Shown here: positions 23,413 to 31,310 of the stretch, in pieces | Layout: the number at the start of each line of letters is the position of its first letter | Numbering within the stretch: the first letter of the stretch is position 1 | From: Acidobacteriaceae bacterium | Lineage (GTDB): Bacteria > Acidobacteriota > Terriglobia > Terriglobales > Acidobacteriaceae | NCBI GenBank assembly: GCA_003140075.1 | Contig: PLIO01000050.1 | Coordinates: forward strand, 1 to 32,934 | Direction of reading: 5' to 3' | DNA: 32,934 nucleotides | The notes under the pieces: generated by a model | What the model was told of the DNA's origin: nothing | The model's database searches: none | What the model saw: only the letters and a program-made list of their open reading frames with translations | Made by a program: the position numbers and the translations under genes

Positions 23413-23426
23413 GGAAGCGCGCTTCC
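23413..23426. promoter_or_regulatory. 14-bp palindrome between aminotransferase and yqeY
   Basis: GGAAGCGCGCTTCC is a perfect palindrome, 43 bases before the aminotransferase start and 59 bases before yqeY. The divergent position fits an operator for a dimeric regulator; none is encoded adjacent. Confidence 0.5.
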
Positions 23427-23472
23427 TGTGCGGTGATTCGGGTCACAATGTAACTCGGGTTCCCAGAGCATC

Positions 23473-23478
23473 TATAAT
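23473..23478 (+). promoter_or_regulatory. -10 box (TATAAT) of leaderless yqeY transcript
   Basis: A perfect TATAAT ends six bases before ATG 23485, so transcription would start at or very near the A of the start codon. No Shine-Dalgarno is seen in the 20 bases upstream. No convincing -35 hexamer lies 16-18 bases away. Confidence 0.5.
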
Positions 23479-23484
23479 TCTCGC

Positions 23485-23943
23485 ATGAGCCTGATCGATC
23501 AAATCCAGCAAGATATCACCGCCGCCATGAAGGCGCGCGAAGAACAGCGCCTCTCCACGTTGCGCATGGTCAAGACTGCGCTCAAGAACCGCGAGATCGA
23601 AAAAATGGCGCCGCTCGATGACAAAGAGTCCCAGGCCGTCCTCACCACGCTGATCAAGCAGCGCAAGGAATCCGTCGAGCAGTTCACCAAGGGCGGTCGC
23701 CAGGAGATGGCCGATAAAGAAGCCGCCGAGATCGTCCTGATCGAAGCTTACCTTCCGAAAGCCGCAGGCGAGGCCGAGATCGTCGCGGGAGTGAAAGCCG
23801 TGATTGCCGAGATGGGCTCGCCGACCATGAAAGATATGGGCACGGTGATGAAGAATGTCATGGCGCGGTTTTCGGGCGCCGGGATGCGCGTGGATGGGAA
23901 GATGGTTAGCGAGGCGGTGAAGCGGGAGTTGGCGGGGAAGTAA
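23485..23943 (+). CDS. yqeY: GatB/YqeY-domain protein
   Basis: The 152-residue protein is a stand-alone YqeY domain, mostly helical: MSLIDQIQQDITAAMKARE, LSTLRMVKTALKNREIEK, YLPKAAGEAEIVAGVKAVI, and the C-terminal DGKMVSEAVKRELAG. The domain also forms the tail of GatB, where it contacts tRNA during transamidation, so a tRNA-binding or translation-linked role is likely, but the free form's function is not established. It is the usual length. The start is preceded by a -10 box instead of a ribosome-binding site, suggesting a leaderless message. A repeat with two hairpins follows the stop. Confidence 0.95.
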   Translation: MSLIDQIQQDITAAMKAREEQRLSTLRMVKTALKNREIEKMAPLDDKESQAVLTTLIKQRKESVEQFTKGGRQEMADKEAAEIVLIEAYLPKAAGEAEIVAGVKAVIAEMGSPTMKDMGTVMKNVMARFSGAGMRVDGKMVSEAVKRELAGK

Positions 23944-23952
23944 CGATGCTCA

Positions 23953-23996
23953 TGTGGCGACAGCCGCCCTCGGCTGTCCGTCGAGCGAAGCTCGAC
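23953..23996 (+). repeat. dispersed hairpin repeat after yqeY
   Basis: Two perfect hairpins sit side by side: GACAGCCG (23959-23966) with CGGCTGTC (23971-23978), and GTCGAGC (23980-23986) with GCTCGAC (23990-23996). Sequences of this kind are widely repeated in acidobacterial genomes, to my recollection; only one copy lies here. It could also terminate yqeY, though no U run follows. Confidence 0.5.
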
Positions 23997-24009
23997 ATTC
24001 AGGAACTCG

Positions 24010-24519
24010 ATGGGAGTAACGGTTCATTTCGAAGGGAGGTGGAAGAACGCTCAAGCCTTCTTAGGTCTCCTCCTCCATATCGAAGAGATAGGGCGTGCCG
24101 AGACTCTGCTCACTGAAAGATTTGAAAACTCTCAAGCGAAACTTCGCAGGGTGCGCGAAGAACGGCCATGGGAATATGTTGGGCCAACAAAAGGCATCCT
24201 GCTCTATTTACATGAGGATTGCGAGCCCTTTCGTCTTGAATTTGACCGGGAGCTATTTGTCCAGGAATGGGTGAAGACACAGTTTGCGGGCGTTGACACG
24301 CATATTCGTCTAATCCAAATACTCAGAGACATTGGGAGGTTCTTCCAGACCCTTACGGTCAACGACGAGGGAGAATATTGGGAAAGTGAAAACAGAGAGG
24401 CCTTGGGAGAGCACGTCCGACGTTGCAACGAAGTGATCGCCGAATTCGCGGCGAAAAATCCCCGCGCTCAAGTCAAGGTGAAAGAACCTAACGGAAGGCT
24501 AATAGATCTGATCGAATAG
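24010..24519 (+). CDS. unrecognised 169-residue soluble protein
   Basis: ATG 24010 has AGGA five bases upstream, just after the hairpin repeat. The 169-residue product is a mixed alpha/beta soluble protein with no signal peptide or membrane segment. It includes FEGRWKNAQAFLGLLLHIEE, the central DCEPFRLEFDRELFVQEWVK and a helical FQTLTVNDEGEYWESENRE. Codon use is somewhat AT-richer than in neighbouring genes. No family or active-site motif is recognised. It is convergent with rsmI, nine bases from its stop, so it is probably a stand-alone gene, perhaps acquired. Confidence 0.75.
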   Translation: MGVTVHFEGRWKNAQAFLGLLLHIEEIGRAETLLTERFENSQAKLRRVREERPWEYVGPTKGILLYLHEDCEPFRLEFDRELFVQEWVKTQFAGVDTHIRLIQILRDIGRFFQTLTVNDEGEYWESENREALGEHVRRCNEVIAEFAAKNPRAQVKVKEPNGRLIDLIE

Positions 24520-24528
24520 GGCGGCCGC

Positions 24529-25479
24529 TTACTTTCCTCTTTGCCACTCTCGATACGCCTCACTCTTCGACACGCCTCGCTCCTTCGCCACTTTTTTCAG
24601 AGCCGTCTTCTCGTCGGCTTTCTCCCCTGCCATGATCTGTTCCACCCGCTGCCTGACCGACGGACGGCGGGCGGGGTCGCCCGCCTCCACACGAGCATCG
24701 CTCTCGTCCGCCTTCCCAATGAGCAGCGTGATCTCGCCCTTCACCCCATCGCGCGCCTTCAACGTTTCCAGCACCTCGCCTGCCCGCCCGCGCAAAAACT
24801 CTTCGTGCAGCTTAGTCACTTCGCGGGCGATCACTACGTGGCGATTGTTTCCCAGAACTTCGACAACGTCTGCGAGCGCTTCCACGACACGGTGCGGAGT
24901 TTCGTAGAAAACCTGCGTGCGCGGCGAAGGCTTGATCGCTTCCAGCGCCGCCCGCCGCTCACCGCGCTTTGCGGGCAGAAATCCGCTGAAGCGAAATGAA
25001 TCCGTCGGCAGACCGCTTGCCACCAGCGCCGCCAGAAACGCCGACGCCCCGGGAATCGGCACTACTGGCAGATGATGCCGAATGGCCAGCGAAATCAGGC
25101 GAAAGCCGGGATCGGAAATCCCCGGCATGCCCGCATCGGTCACCAGCGCGACGCTCGCGCCGTCCTGCATCTCTTTCACCAACTCGGCCGCGCGCGTCAT
25201 CTCGTTGTGCTCGTGGTAGCTGATGGTGCGCGTCGTAATGCCGTAATGGTTGAGCAGCTTCTGGGTCTGCCTTGTATCTTCGCAGGCGATGAGATCCACT
25301 TCTTTGAGCACCCGCACCGCGCGCAGCGTGATGTCTTCAAGATTGCCGATGGGCGTGGCAACGAGATAAAGCGCCGGCCCTGCCGCCTGCACGGTTGAGG
25401 CGGTCTTCTCGCGGGCGGTTTTCGATTGGGCCTGGCTATGAGCCTCGGGATCGACGAATTCCCCGTCAGCTTGCTTCAT
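24529..25479 (-). CDS. rsmI: 16S rRNA (cytidine1402-2'-O)-methyltransferase
   Basis: RsmI is a tetrapyrrole-methylase-fold enzyme that 2'-O-methylates C1402 of 16S rRNA. The 316-residue protein has the signatures YLVATPIGNLEDITLRA, DLIACEDTRQT, LVTDAGMPGISDPG and PVVPIPGASAFLAAL. The last 50 residues (PARRPSVRQRVEQIM... VSKSEAYREW) are the helical C-terminal extension of the family, with a putative HTH. The first 34 residues before YLVATP are low-complexity and unusual; a later start is possible but no second ATG fits. It is divergent from the YjbR/MmcQ gene. Confidence 0.96.
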   Translation of the reverse strand: MKQADGEFVDPEAHSQAQSKTAREKTASTVQAAGPALYLVATPIGNLEDITLRAVRVLKEVDLIACEDTRQTQKLLNHYGITTRTISYHEHNEMTRAAELVKEMQDGASVALVTDAGMPGISDPGFRLISLAIRHHLPVVPIPGASAFLAALVASGLPTDSFRFSGFLPAKRGERRAALEAIKPSPRTQVFYETPHRVVEALADVVEVLGNNRHVVIAREVTKLHEEFLRGRAGEVLETLKARDGVKGEITLLIGKADESDARVEAGDPARRPSVRQRVEQIMAGEKADEKTALKKVAKERGVSKSEAYREWQRGK

Positions 25480-25550
25480 AGGCGGAAGTCTAGCACCGCG
25501 AGGCCGTAACCCGGAGCCACTGTCACCGTTATGCTAAGGTACGCACGTCC

Positions 25551-25582
25551 TTTGGAGACACGATGATTTGGAGACACGATGA
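25551..25582 (+). repeat. 16-bp tandem duplication of RBS and start codon
   Basis: TTTGGAGACACGATGA is present twice without mismatch (25551-25566 and 25567-25582). Each copy holds a GGAG and an ATG, so the second makes the real start of the next gene (25579) and the first makes an extra start (25563). The upstream start opens a 19-codon frame ending at 25622, out of frame with the gene and overlapping its beginning. Confidence 0.9.
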
Positions 25583-25622
25583 CTGCCAACGATTTTCGCC
25601 GGCTCGCCCTTGCTCTTCCTGA
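25563..25622 (+). CDS. putative upstream ORF from duplicated start
   Basis: ATG 25563 with its own GGAG at 25554 opens a 19-residue frame (MIWRHDDCQRFSP... RPCSS) that stops at 25620-25622. It overlaps the true start at 25579 in another frame. Initiation here would compete with, or occlude, the YjbR/MmcQ start. It has no recognisable product role; its significance is regulatory if any. Confidence 0.3.
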   Translation: MIWRHDDCQRFSPARPCSS

Positions 25623-25929
25623 AACAACGGAAGGCGCTCACATGGACCATCCAGATTTTCGCGTGCACGGAAAGATCTTCGCCACGCTCGGCCATCCCGC
25701 GAAAGGCTGGGGGATGGTGAAGCTCACTGCCGAGCAGCAGCACTACTTCTCGAAAGCCGATCCGGCCGTTTTTGTGCCGGTGAAAGGCGCCTGGGGACGT
25801 CACGGCGCGACCAGCGTGAACCTCAAGAATGTTGGCAAACAGGCTCTGCAGAGAGCGATCGCTGCGGCTTGGCGCAACACGGCGCCGAAGCGTCTCGCGG
25901 AGCAATTTTCGGAAGACATTTCAGCGTAA
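25579..25929 (+). CDS. MmcQ/YjbR-family protein
   Basis: The 116-residue protein belongs to the MmcQ/YjbR (DUF419) family. It shows the typical MTANDFRRLALALPETTEG start, then FRVHGKIFATLG, WGMVKLTAEQQHYF, VKGAWGRHGATSVNL and a C-terminal helix (AIAAAWRNTAPKRL). Members have a double-wing DNA-binding-like fold; the biological role is not established. The start lies in the second copy of a 16-bp duplication, so translation may be affected by the first. It is divergent from rsmI and lies about 110 bases before the FmdB gene in the same direction. Confidence 0.93.
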   Translation: MTANDFRRLALALPETTEGAHMDHPDFRVHGKIFATLGHPAKGWGMVKLTAEQQHYFSKADPAVFVPVKGAWGRHGATSVNLKNVGKQALQRAIAAAWRNTAPKRLAEQFSEDISA

Positions 25930-26038
25930 GTATCGAGAGTCGCGCTGTGCTGCGAGTCGCACCTGAATTGACGCCATCGAACTCTCGCCCCTAGAATCAA
26001 TGTGAAAGTAATTTTTCCTCACAACCGTCTCAAAACTC

Positions 26039-26446
26039 ATGCCTCTTTACGAATATCAGTGCGAGAAGTGCGGTCACCGCTTTGAGAGAATCCAGAAATT
26101 TTCCGACAAGATGGTTAAGAAGTGCCCGGAATGCGGCGGCAAAGTCGAGCAGATGATTTCCGCACCTGCCGTGCAGTTTAAGGGGTCGGGCTGGTACGTC
26201 ACTGACTACGCCAACAAGTCGCACGCTCCGTCTTCCGACGGCGGCTCAGATTCCAAGAAGGACGACTCGAAAAAAGAAGAGAAGTCCAAGTCAGAGGATT
26301 CGAAGTCCGACGCTCCGAAGGAAAGCTCCGCCAAGGAAACGTCATCCAAGGACGGCTCTTCGAAAGAAGACTCTAGGAAAGAAGACTCCAGAAAGACAAG
26401 CTCGAACCGAGTGAGTTCATCCCGGAAACCCGACAAGAAAAGGTAG
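26039..26446 (+). CDS. FmdB-type zinc-ribbon protein with low-complexity tail
   Basis: The N-terminal 60 residues are a classic FmdB/CxxC_CxxC zinc ribbon: MPLYEYQCEKCGHRFERIQ, then KKCPECGGKVEQMISAPA, four cysteines in two CxxC pairs, followed by GSGWYVTDY. The remaining 75 residues are almost purely Ser, Lys, Asp and Glu (SKKDDSKKEEKSKSEDSKS and similar), a low-complexity disordered tail. FmdB domains are small putative regulators whose function is not settled. The KSD-rich tail is common in this branch of the family. Its neighbour downstream, convergent, is the S9 peptidase. No strong Shine-Dalgarno is visible before ATG 26039. Confidence 0.93.
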   Translation: MPLYEYQCEKCGHRFERIQKFSDKMVKKCPECGGKVEQMISAPAVQFKGSGWYVTDYANKSHAPSSDGGSDSKKDDSKKEEKSKSEDSKSDAPKESSAKETSSKDGSSKEDSRKEDSRKTSSNRVSSSRKPDKKR

Positions 26447-26484
26447 CAAGCGCTGCGGTTTTCTCGCTCGGTCCGCGCCGTTTC

Positions 26485-28719
26485 CTATTTCAGCTCCCGC
26501 TCGAAATGCTCTTCAATCATGTGGAACAGGTGATCGCGCGCATCGCTTCCCGCGATGCTGTGCGTTTTGTTGGGATAAATCATCAGCCGGAATTGCTTGC
26601 CCGCCTTGATCAGCGCGTCGATCATCTGCATGCTGTTCTGGAAGTGCACGTTGTCGTCGCCCGTGCCGTGCACCAGCAAGAGCTCGCCGTGCAGATTGGC
26701 CGCGCCCTTCGTAACATCAGATCCCTCGTAACCTGGCTGATCATCCTTCAGCAAACCCATGTAGCGTTCGGTGTAAATGGTGTCGTAGTTGATCTGGTCG
26801 GTCACGGGCGCAACCGCAACCCCGGCGCGGAAACGATCGGAATGCGTCATGGCATAGAGCGTCATCGAGCCGCCATTTGACCATCCCCAGATCGCCATCC
26901 GGTCTTTATCGAGCTGCGGGTATTGCGCGAAAAGCTGGTCGAGCGCCGTAAGCTGATCTTTCAGCTCGATCGCTCCGAACTCGTGGCGAATCGCCGTTTG
27001 AAATTTACGGTCGCGTCCGGGCGTGCCGCGATTGTCCACTGAAAATATCGCGAAGCCCTTACGCGCCAGGATCTCATCGAAGGGACTCGTCAGATCTTTC
27101 AGAACTGTCTGCGCCGCCGGACCGCCGTAGATGTTGACGATCAGCGGAATCTTGCCGCTGGCCGGAGCGTCTGGGGGAAGCAACAATCGTCCATACAGCG
27201 TCGTGCCGTCTTCCGCTTTGAATTCCAGAAACTTTGGGGCCCGCAGTCCGTATTCCCCAACTTCATCGCGCGCCTGCCACACAGGCGCGCACCCGCTACC
27301 CACGGTGCACAGCGACATTCGTGGCGCGGTGGCGGGGCCCACGAACGTTTGCTCGTAATGCTTGCCGTCGTCCGAGAACTTGCTGGAGTAAATTCCCTCA
27401 TCGTGCGTAAGCTGCTGCGAACCAGTTCCATCCAGCTTCGCCGAGCAGATGTGCTGCTGCCGCGGGTCCTCTGGGTTGGCCAAAAAAAACACAGTGCCCG
27501 TCGCCTCGTCCACGCCCTCGATTTCCAGAACCTCGAAGTCACCGTGCGTAAGCTGACGTTCCAGCTTCGCCTCGGCTCCCATCGGATTCTGCTTATCGAA
27601 GCTGTAGAGGTAGAGATGCATGTGCCCGTCCCGCCAGCTTGGCCAAACGAACCCGCCGCTGGAGGTCAGGACACGAGCCTCCAGATGCTCGAAGTCTATC
27701 CAGGCGCCGGGGGTGGTTTCCGTCAGAACAATCCGCGACTTTCCCGACTTCGCATCGATAAAATACAAATCCACTTTGTCCTGCGTGCGGTTGAGAACTT
27801 CGGCCCAGATCACTCCATCGCGAACCCAGCCGAAGCGCGGAATGTAAGCTTCTTCGTCATTGGTCAGGGAAATCCAGCGCACTTTGCCTTTGTCGGCATC
27901 GGCCACGCCCAACTTTACACTCGGGTTTGGGTCTCCTACTTTCGGATACTTTTCGTTATCCACCGTCGGATGGGTCGGAATCAGGTTTGCGATCGGGTAG
28001 GTCGGCACCCTGGTTTCATCCATATGCAGGAAGACAATCTCTTTGCTGTCCGGCGACCAGAAATAATTGCTGCGCACGGAGAGCTCCTCCGCATAGACCC
28101 AATCGATATCGCCATTGAACAGGTTATCGCCGTTGTCCTTGGTGAGTTGCTTTTCACCGTCGCCGCCCACCGGACGAACGTAGAGGTTGTGCTTGCGCAC
28201 GTACGAAACGTGTTTGCCGTCAGGGGAAAACTTGGGGTCGCCGCTGGGATCGGACGCCGAAGTGAACTGCACCGCGGTATTGGACGCTAAGTCGAACAAC
28301 CAGAGCTGTCCTTGCGAATCGAAAACGAGGTGCTTCGAATCCGGAGCCCACAGGTAGGCTGCGACGTGATAGCGAGTGAGGCGTTCTTTTTCGCGCTCAT
28401 CCTTCACCTTGTTGGCGTCGGGTGCGAGCGAGGCCAGCTTGGCGGCGCTGATCAACACCTTTTTCTCGCCGGTCGCGGCATCCACATACCAAAGTTCGCC
28501 GTGTTCTCCTTCGTCATCGCGCTGCACGAAGGTGAACTTGCTTCCGTCAGGACTCCACTCCATGGTCTCCGGACCGCGCCCTCCGAGGCCGCCCGGAGCG
28601 AAGATAGCCTCAATCGTGAGCGGCCTCACCGGCGAGGATGATTGCGCACAGAGAGGTGCCAGCAGGCTGGACAGAAAAGTGAGAACAGCAAGAACGGCGA
28701 TCGAGATTTTTGTTTTCAC
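26485..28719 (-). CDS. secreted dipeptidyl-peptidase IV-like S9 peptidase
   Basis: This 744-residue serine peptidase removes dipeptides from peptide N-termini, with preference for Pro or Ala at the second position in the family. Residues 1-26 are a signal peptide (IAVLAVLTFLSSLLAPLCA). An eight-bladed beta-propeller fills about 40-490, including DWVYAEELSVRSNYFWSPD, whose paired Glu anchors the substrate amino group. The C-terminal hydrolase has the nucleophile Ser614 in GWSNGG, Asp688 in HGTGDDNVH and His720 in NKTHSI. The nucleophile elbow reads GWSNGG, where many members have GWSYGG. It would act in the periplasm or outside, feeding peptides to the cell; the prolidase-like amidohydrolases in the window suggest the same theme. 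Confidence 0.95.
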   Translation of the reverse strand: MKTKISIAVLAVLTFLSSLLAPLCAQSSSPVRPLTIEAIFAPGGLGGRGPETMEWSPDGSKFTFVQRDDEGEHGELWYVDAATGEKKVLISAAKLASLAPDANKVKDEREKERLTRYHVAAYLWAPDSKHLVFDSQGQLWLFDLASNTAVQFTSASDPSGDPKFSPDGKHVSYVRKHNLYVRPVGGDGEKQLTKDNGDNLFNGDIDWVYAEELSVRSNYFWSPDSKEIVFLHMDETRVPTYPIANLIPTHPTVDNEKYPKVGDPNPSVKLGVADADKGKVRWISLTNDEEAYIPRFGWVRDGVIWAEVLNRTQDKVDLYFIDAKSGKSRIVLTETTPGAWIDFEHLEARVLTSSGGFVWPSWRDGHMHLYLYSFDKQNPMGAEAKLERQLTHGDFEVLEIEGVDEATGTVFFLANPEDPRQQHICSAKLDGTGSQQLTHDEGIYSSKFSDDGKHYEQTFVGPATAPRMSLCTVGSGCAPVWQARDEVGEYGLRAPKFLEFKAEDGTTLYGRLLLPPDAPASGKIPLIVNIYGGPAAQTVLKDLTSPFDEILARKGFAIFSVDNRGTPGRDRKFQTAIRHEFGAIELKDQLTALDQLFAQYPQLDKDRMAIWGWSNGGSMTLYAMTHSDRFRAGVAVAPVTDQINYDTIYTERYMGLLKDDQPGYEGSDVTKGAANLHGELLLVHGTGDDNVHFQNSMQMIDALIKAGKQFRLMIYPNKTHSIAGSDARDHLFHMIEEHFERELK

Positions 28720-28862
28720 GTAAAACCCCAGAAACGAGAAGTGAGGGCAAAGGCGGAACGAAAGAGTTTACACCCGAACCGGCCTACCGTGGGCGCATTG
28801 GCTCGCCCGGCGGAACGGGACCGCCATTTCCGCATGGTAGAATTCAAGATGAGCCCTCCGGG

Positions 28863-29993
28863 ATGCTTCCAGAAATAGACAACCTGTTGCGCCTGCAAGA
28901 AGCGGACAAAGAAATACGCCGTCTGCACGATGAAATCGCTGAATTTCCCAAACGCGTTGCTGCCATCGAACACAAGCTAGCCGATACCAAACTCCAACTG
29001 GAAAAAGCTCAGGCTGCGGTCAAGGCGGACGAAGCCGCGCGGCGCAAATACGAAACTGCGATAACAGACATCCGCAGCAAGATTTCCAAATACCGCGACC
29101 AGTCTCTCGACGTAAAAACCAACGAACAATATAAAGCGCTGCTGCACGAGATTCAGTTTGCGGAAAAGGAAATCGCCGCTACCGAAGACAAGATTCTTGA
29201 GTTGATGGTGAATGCGGACGCGCGCGACCGGGAAGTGAAAGCCGCCCAGGCCGAACTGAAGGCGGAGGCCGCGGAGATCGAAAAAGAGAAGGTCGAAGCC
29301 CGCGAGCGCACGGCCGAGGACGAAAAGCAGCTCGCCGAGTGGCGCGGCAAGCGCGAGCAGATGCGGGCCGGCGTGAATGAGGATCTTCTGCGTCACTACG
29401 AGCGTGTGTCCAAGTTTCGAGGCAGCGGCATCTCCGAGGTTCGCGACCATAAATGTATAGCTTGCCAGGTCATGTTGCGGCCGCAGATCTATAACGACGT
29501 TCGCACCGGCCAGCAGACCGTGATCTGCGATTCCTGCCAGCGCATCCTGTATTTCAATCCTGCCAACGAAATGCAGGCGCTCGAGCCCGAACACAAGCGC
29601 GTGCGCCGCCATCATCCTAAAATCGATGCGCCCCAGGCCTGGTATTACCGCGCCGAGTTTGGCGATGCCGGCGAGGTCTTCCTGTGCATGCACAATGCCT
29701 CGGGGCAAGCCACTCGCCATGTTTTCGACGTCGGCACAGGGCGGCTCATCGGCGACATCCTCAGCCGCGAAGGGGATTTCCGCCAGGCCTTCCCGGAAGA
29801 TATCACCGGCGCGATTCGCCTCAACGGAAGCTGGACGGAAAAGGAAATGGAGAACTGGGGCACCGAGATGCCCATGACCGCCCTCGATTCCCTGCACACT
29901 GACCTAGAGGCCGCGCGCTACGAAATGAGTTCCCGCACCGCGGCCAAGCCTGAGAAGCCCGCAGCCGTTCCCACCGAGCAAGCCGCCAGCTAG
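28863..29993 (+). CDS. coiled-coil zinc-ribbon (zf-RING_7) protein with extra C-terminal domain
   Basis: The first 190 residues form a long coiled-coil hairpin (RLQEADKEIRRLHDEI through ARERTAEDEKQLAEWRGK). A C4 zinc ribbon follows, with Cys198/201 in HKCIACQ and Cys222/225 in CDSCQRILYF. That is the HP0958/CT398 layout of the zf-RING_7 family, which in epsilonproteobacteria contacts flagellar and sigma-54 components. Unlike those proteins, which end near 240, this one continues for about 136 residues (AWYYRAEFGDAGEVF..., ITGAIRLNGSWTEKEME...) with no recognisable motif. The upstream frame to 28710 lies in the neighbouring promoter region, so ATG 28863 is preferred. It is followed after 21 bases by an RlmI-like methyltransferase, probably in one operon. 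Confidence 0.88.
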   Translation: MLPEIDNLLRLQEADKEIRRLHDEIAEFPKRVAAIEHKLADTKLQLEKAQAAVKADEAARRKYETAITDIRSKISKYRDQSLDVKTNEQYKALLHEIQFAEKEIAATEDKILELMVNADARDREVKAAQAELKAEAAEIEKEKVEARERTAEDEKQLAEWRGKREQMRAGVNEDLLRHYERVSKFRGSGISEVRDHKCIACQVMLRPQIYNDVRTGQQTVICDSCQRILYFNPANEMQALEPEHKRVRRHHPKIDAPQAWYYRAEFGDAGEVFLCMHNASGQATRHVFDVGTGRLIGDILSREGDFRQAFPEDITGAIRLNGSWTEKEMENWGTEMPMTALDSLHTDLEAARYEMSSRTAAKPEKPAAVPTEQAAS

Positions 29994-30014
29994 CGATGCG
30001 GTTAAGATGGCTGG

Positions 30015-31229
30015 ATGTCGAAAACGTCCTCCCCGTTCCCGGTCTCCACCGTTAAGGTTTCTCCCCGCGGTGCAACCCGCTTAAAAGACGGCCACGTCTG
30101 GGTTTATCGGTCCGATATCGTTTCTGCTAATGGGGTCGCTCCTGGCTCACTAGTCACCTTGGCGGATCATCGCGGGCAGATTCTCGGCACCGCGCTTTAT
30201 TCCAGCTCTTCCCAGATCGCGATCCGACTCATCTCGCGCGAGCCCGTCGCCGATCTTCCTGCGCTGCTTCGTCAGCGCATCGCCGAGGCCATCGCCTATC
30301 GCGAACCGCTCATCCGCGACACCAACGCTTACCGCGTGATCTTCAGCGAAGCCGATTTCCTTCCTGGACTCATCGTAGACCGCTACAACGACATTCTCTC
30401 GATGCAGATCCTTACCCAGGCCATGGATGCAGAGATCGTGCGTGCGACACTAATCTCAGAGCTCACCGAGCGGCTTCATCCGGCTTCCATCGTCGAGCGC
30501 GTGGACCCGCGCGTTCGCCAACTCGAGGATCTGCCGCCGCGCGCGTCCGGCCTGGTGCAAGGAGAGAAGAGTTCGACGGTTTTCGCCATGAACGGCGTCC
30601 AGTTCCACTTCGACGCGCTCGAAGGCCAGAAGACCGGAGCCTTTCTCGACCAGCGAGAGAACTACGCCGCCGCTGCCCAATACGCGCACGGCGAGGCTCT
30701 CGATGTCTTCTGCTACCATGGAGGGTTTGCCCTGCACCTCGCACCTCGCTGCTCGCACGTCACCGGCGTCGATAGCTCCCGGCTGGCGCTCGAAGTCACC
30801 GACCAGAACGCCGCACTCAACCGCGCACAGCTCCATGACAAAGACAAAGAAATCGAATGGATCGAAGCCAACGCCTTCGACCTGCTCAAAGACTATGCCT
30901 CCTCCGGCCAGCGCTATGACACGATCGTCCTTGATCCGCCCGCCTTCGCGAAGAGTAAGCGCGACCTGGATGCAGCCCTACGCGGGTACAAAGAACTCAA
31001 CCTGCGTGCCCTGAAAATGCTCCGGCCCGGCGGAATCCTGGTTACCTGCTCCTGCTCCTACCATGTCAGCCAGCTTGATTTCCTGGAGATGCTGGCCGAT
31101 GCCGCCCGCGACGCGCATCGGGTCGTGCGTCTAGTCGAGGTGCGCGGGCAATCCAAGGATCACCCCGTCCTGCTGAATATCCCCGAAACCGCGTATCTAA
31201 AATGCGTGGTAGCCAATGTAAGCCAATGA
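30015..31229 (+). CDS. rlmI: RlmI-like 23S rRNA (cytosine-C5) methyltransferase
   Basis: RlmI methylates C1962 of 23S rRNA. The 404-residue protein has an N-terminal PUA domain (about 10-90: KVSPRGATRLKDGHVWVYRSD, then QIAIRLIS), a middle domain with IFSEADFLPGLIVDRYND, and a C-terminal SAM-dependent domain with GQKTGAFLDQREN, ALDVFCYHGGFALHLA, LDPPAFAKSK and catalytic Cys in LVTCSCSYHVS. All four are family signatures, so the assignment to the RlmI/RlmK group is firm, but exact specificity is not proven by sequence alone. It follows the zf-RING_7 gene by 21 bases. The stop at 31229 precedes a promoter region for hsp20. Confidence 0.93.
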   Translation: MSKTSSPFPVSTVKVSPRGATRLKDGHVWVYRSDIVSANGVAPGSLVTLADHRGQILGTALYSSSSQIAIRLISREPVADLPALLRQRIAEAIAYREPLIRDTNAYRVIFSEADFLPGLIVDRYNDILSMQILTQAMDAEIVRATLISELTERLHPASIVERVDPRVRQLEDLPPRASGLVQGEKSSTVFAMNGVQFHFDALEGQKTGAFLDQRENYAAAAQYAHGEALDVFCYHGGFALHLAPRCSHVTGVDSSRLALEVTDQNAALNRAQLHDKDKEIEWIEANAFDLLKDYASSGQRYDTIVLDPPAFAKSKRDLDAALRGYKELNLRALKMLRPGGILVTCSCSYHVSQLDFLEMLADAARDAHRVVRLVEVRGQSKDHPVLLNIPETAYLKCVVANVSQ

Positions 31230-31249
31230 AAATAAAGCGCAATACAGTA

Positions 31250-31278
31250 TTGATAATAACACACTCATATTTTATGCT
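31250..31278 (+). promoter_or_regulatory. sigma-70-type promoter of hsp20
   Basis: TTGATA (31250-31255) and TATGCT (31273-31278) are separated by 17 bases, five of six and four of six matches to the consensus. They lie in an AT-rich patch just after the RlmI-like stop and about 105 bases before the hsp20 start. No CIRCE-type inverted repeat is seen. Confidence 0.5.
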
Positions 31279-31310
31279 TCTTTTACGATCATTAAGCATC
31301 TGATGTAGTA

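Noticed and set aside
27349..28290. Long plus-strand frame across the S9 peptidase
   Set aside because: Antisense to the propeller of a well-supported peptidase.
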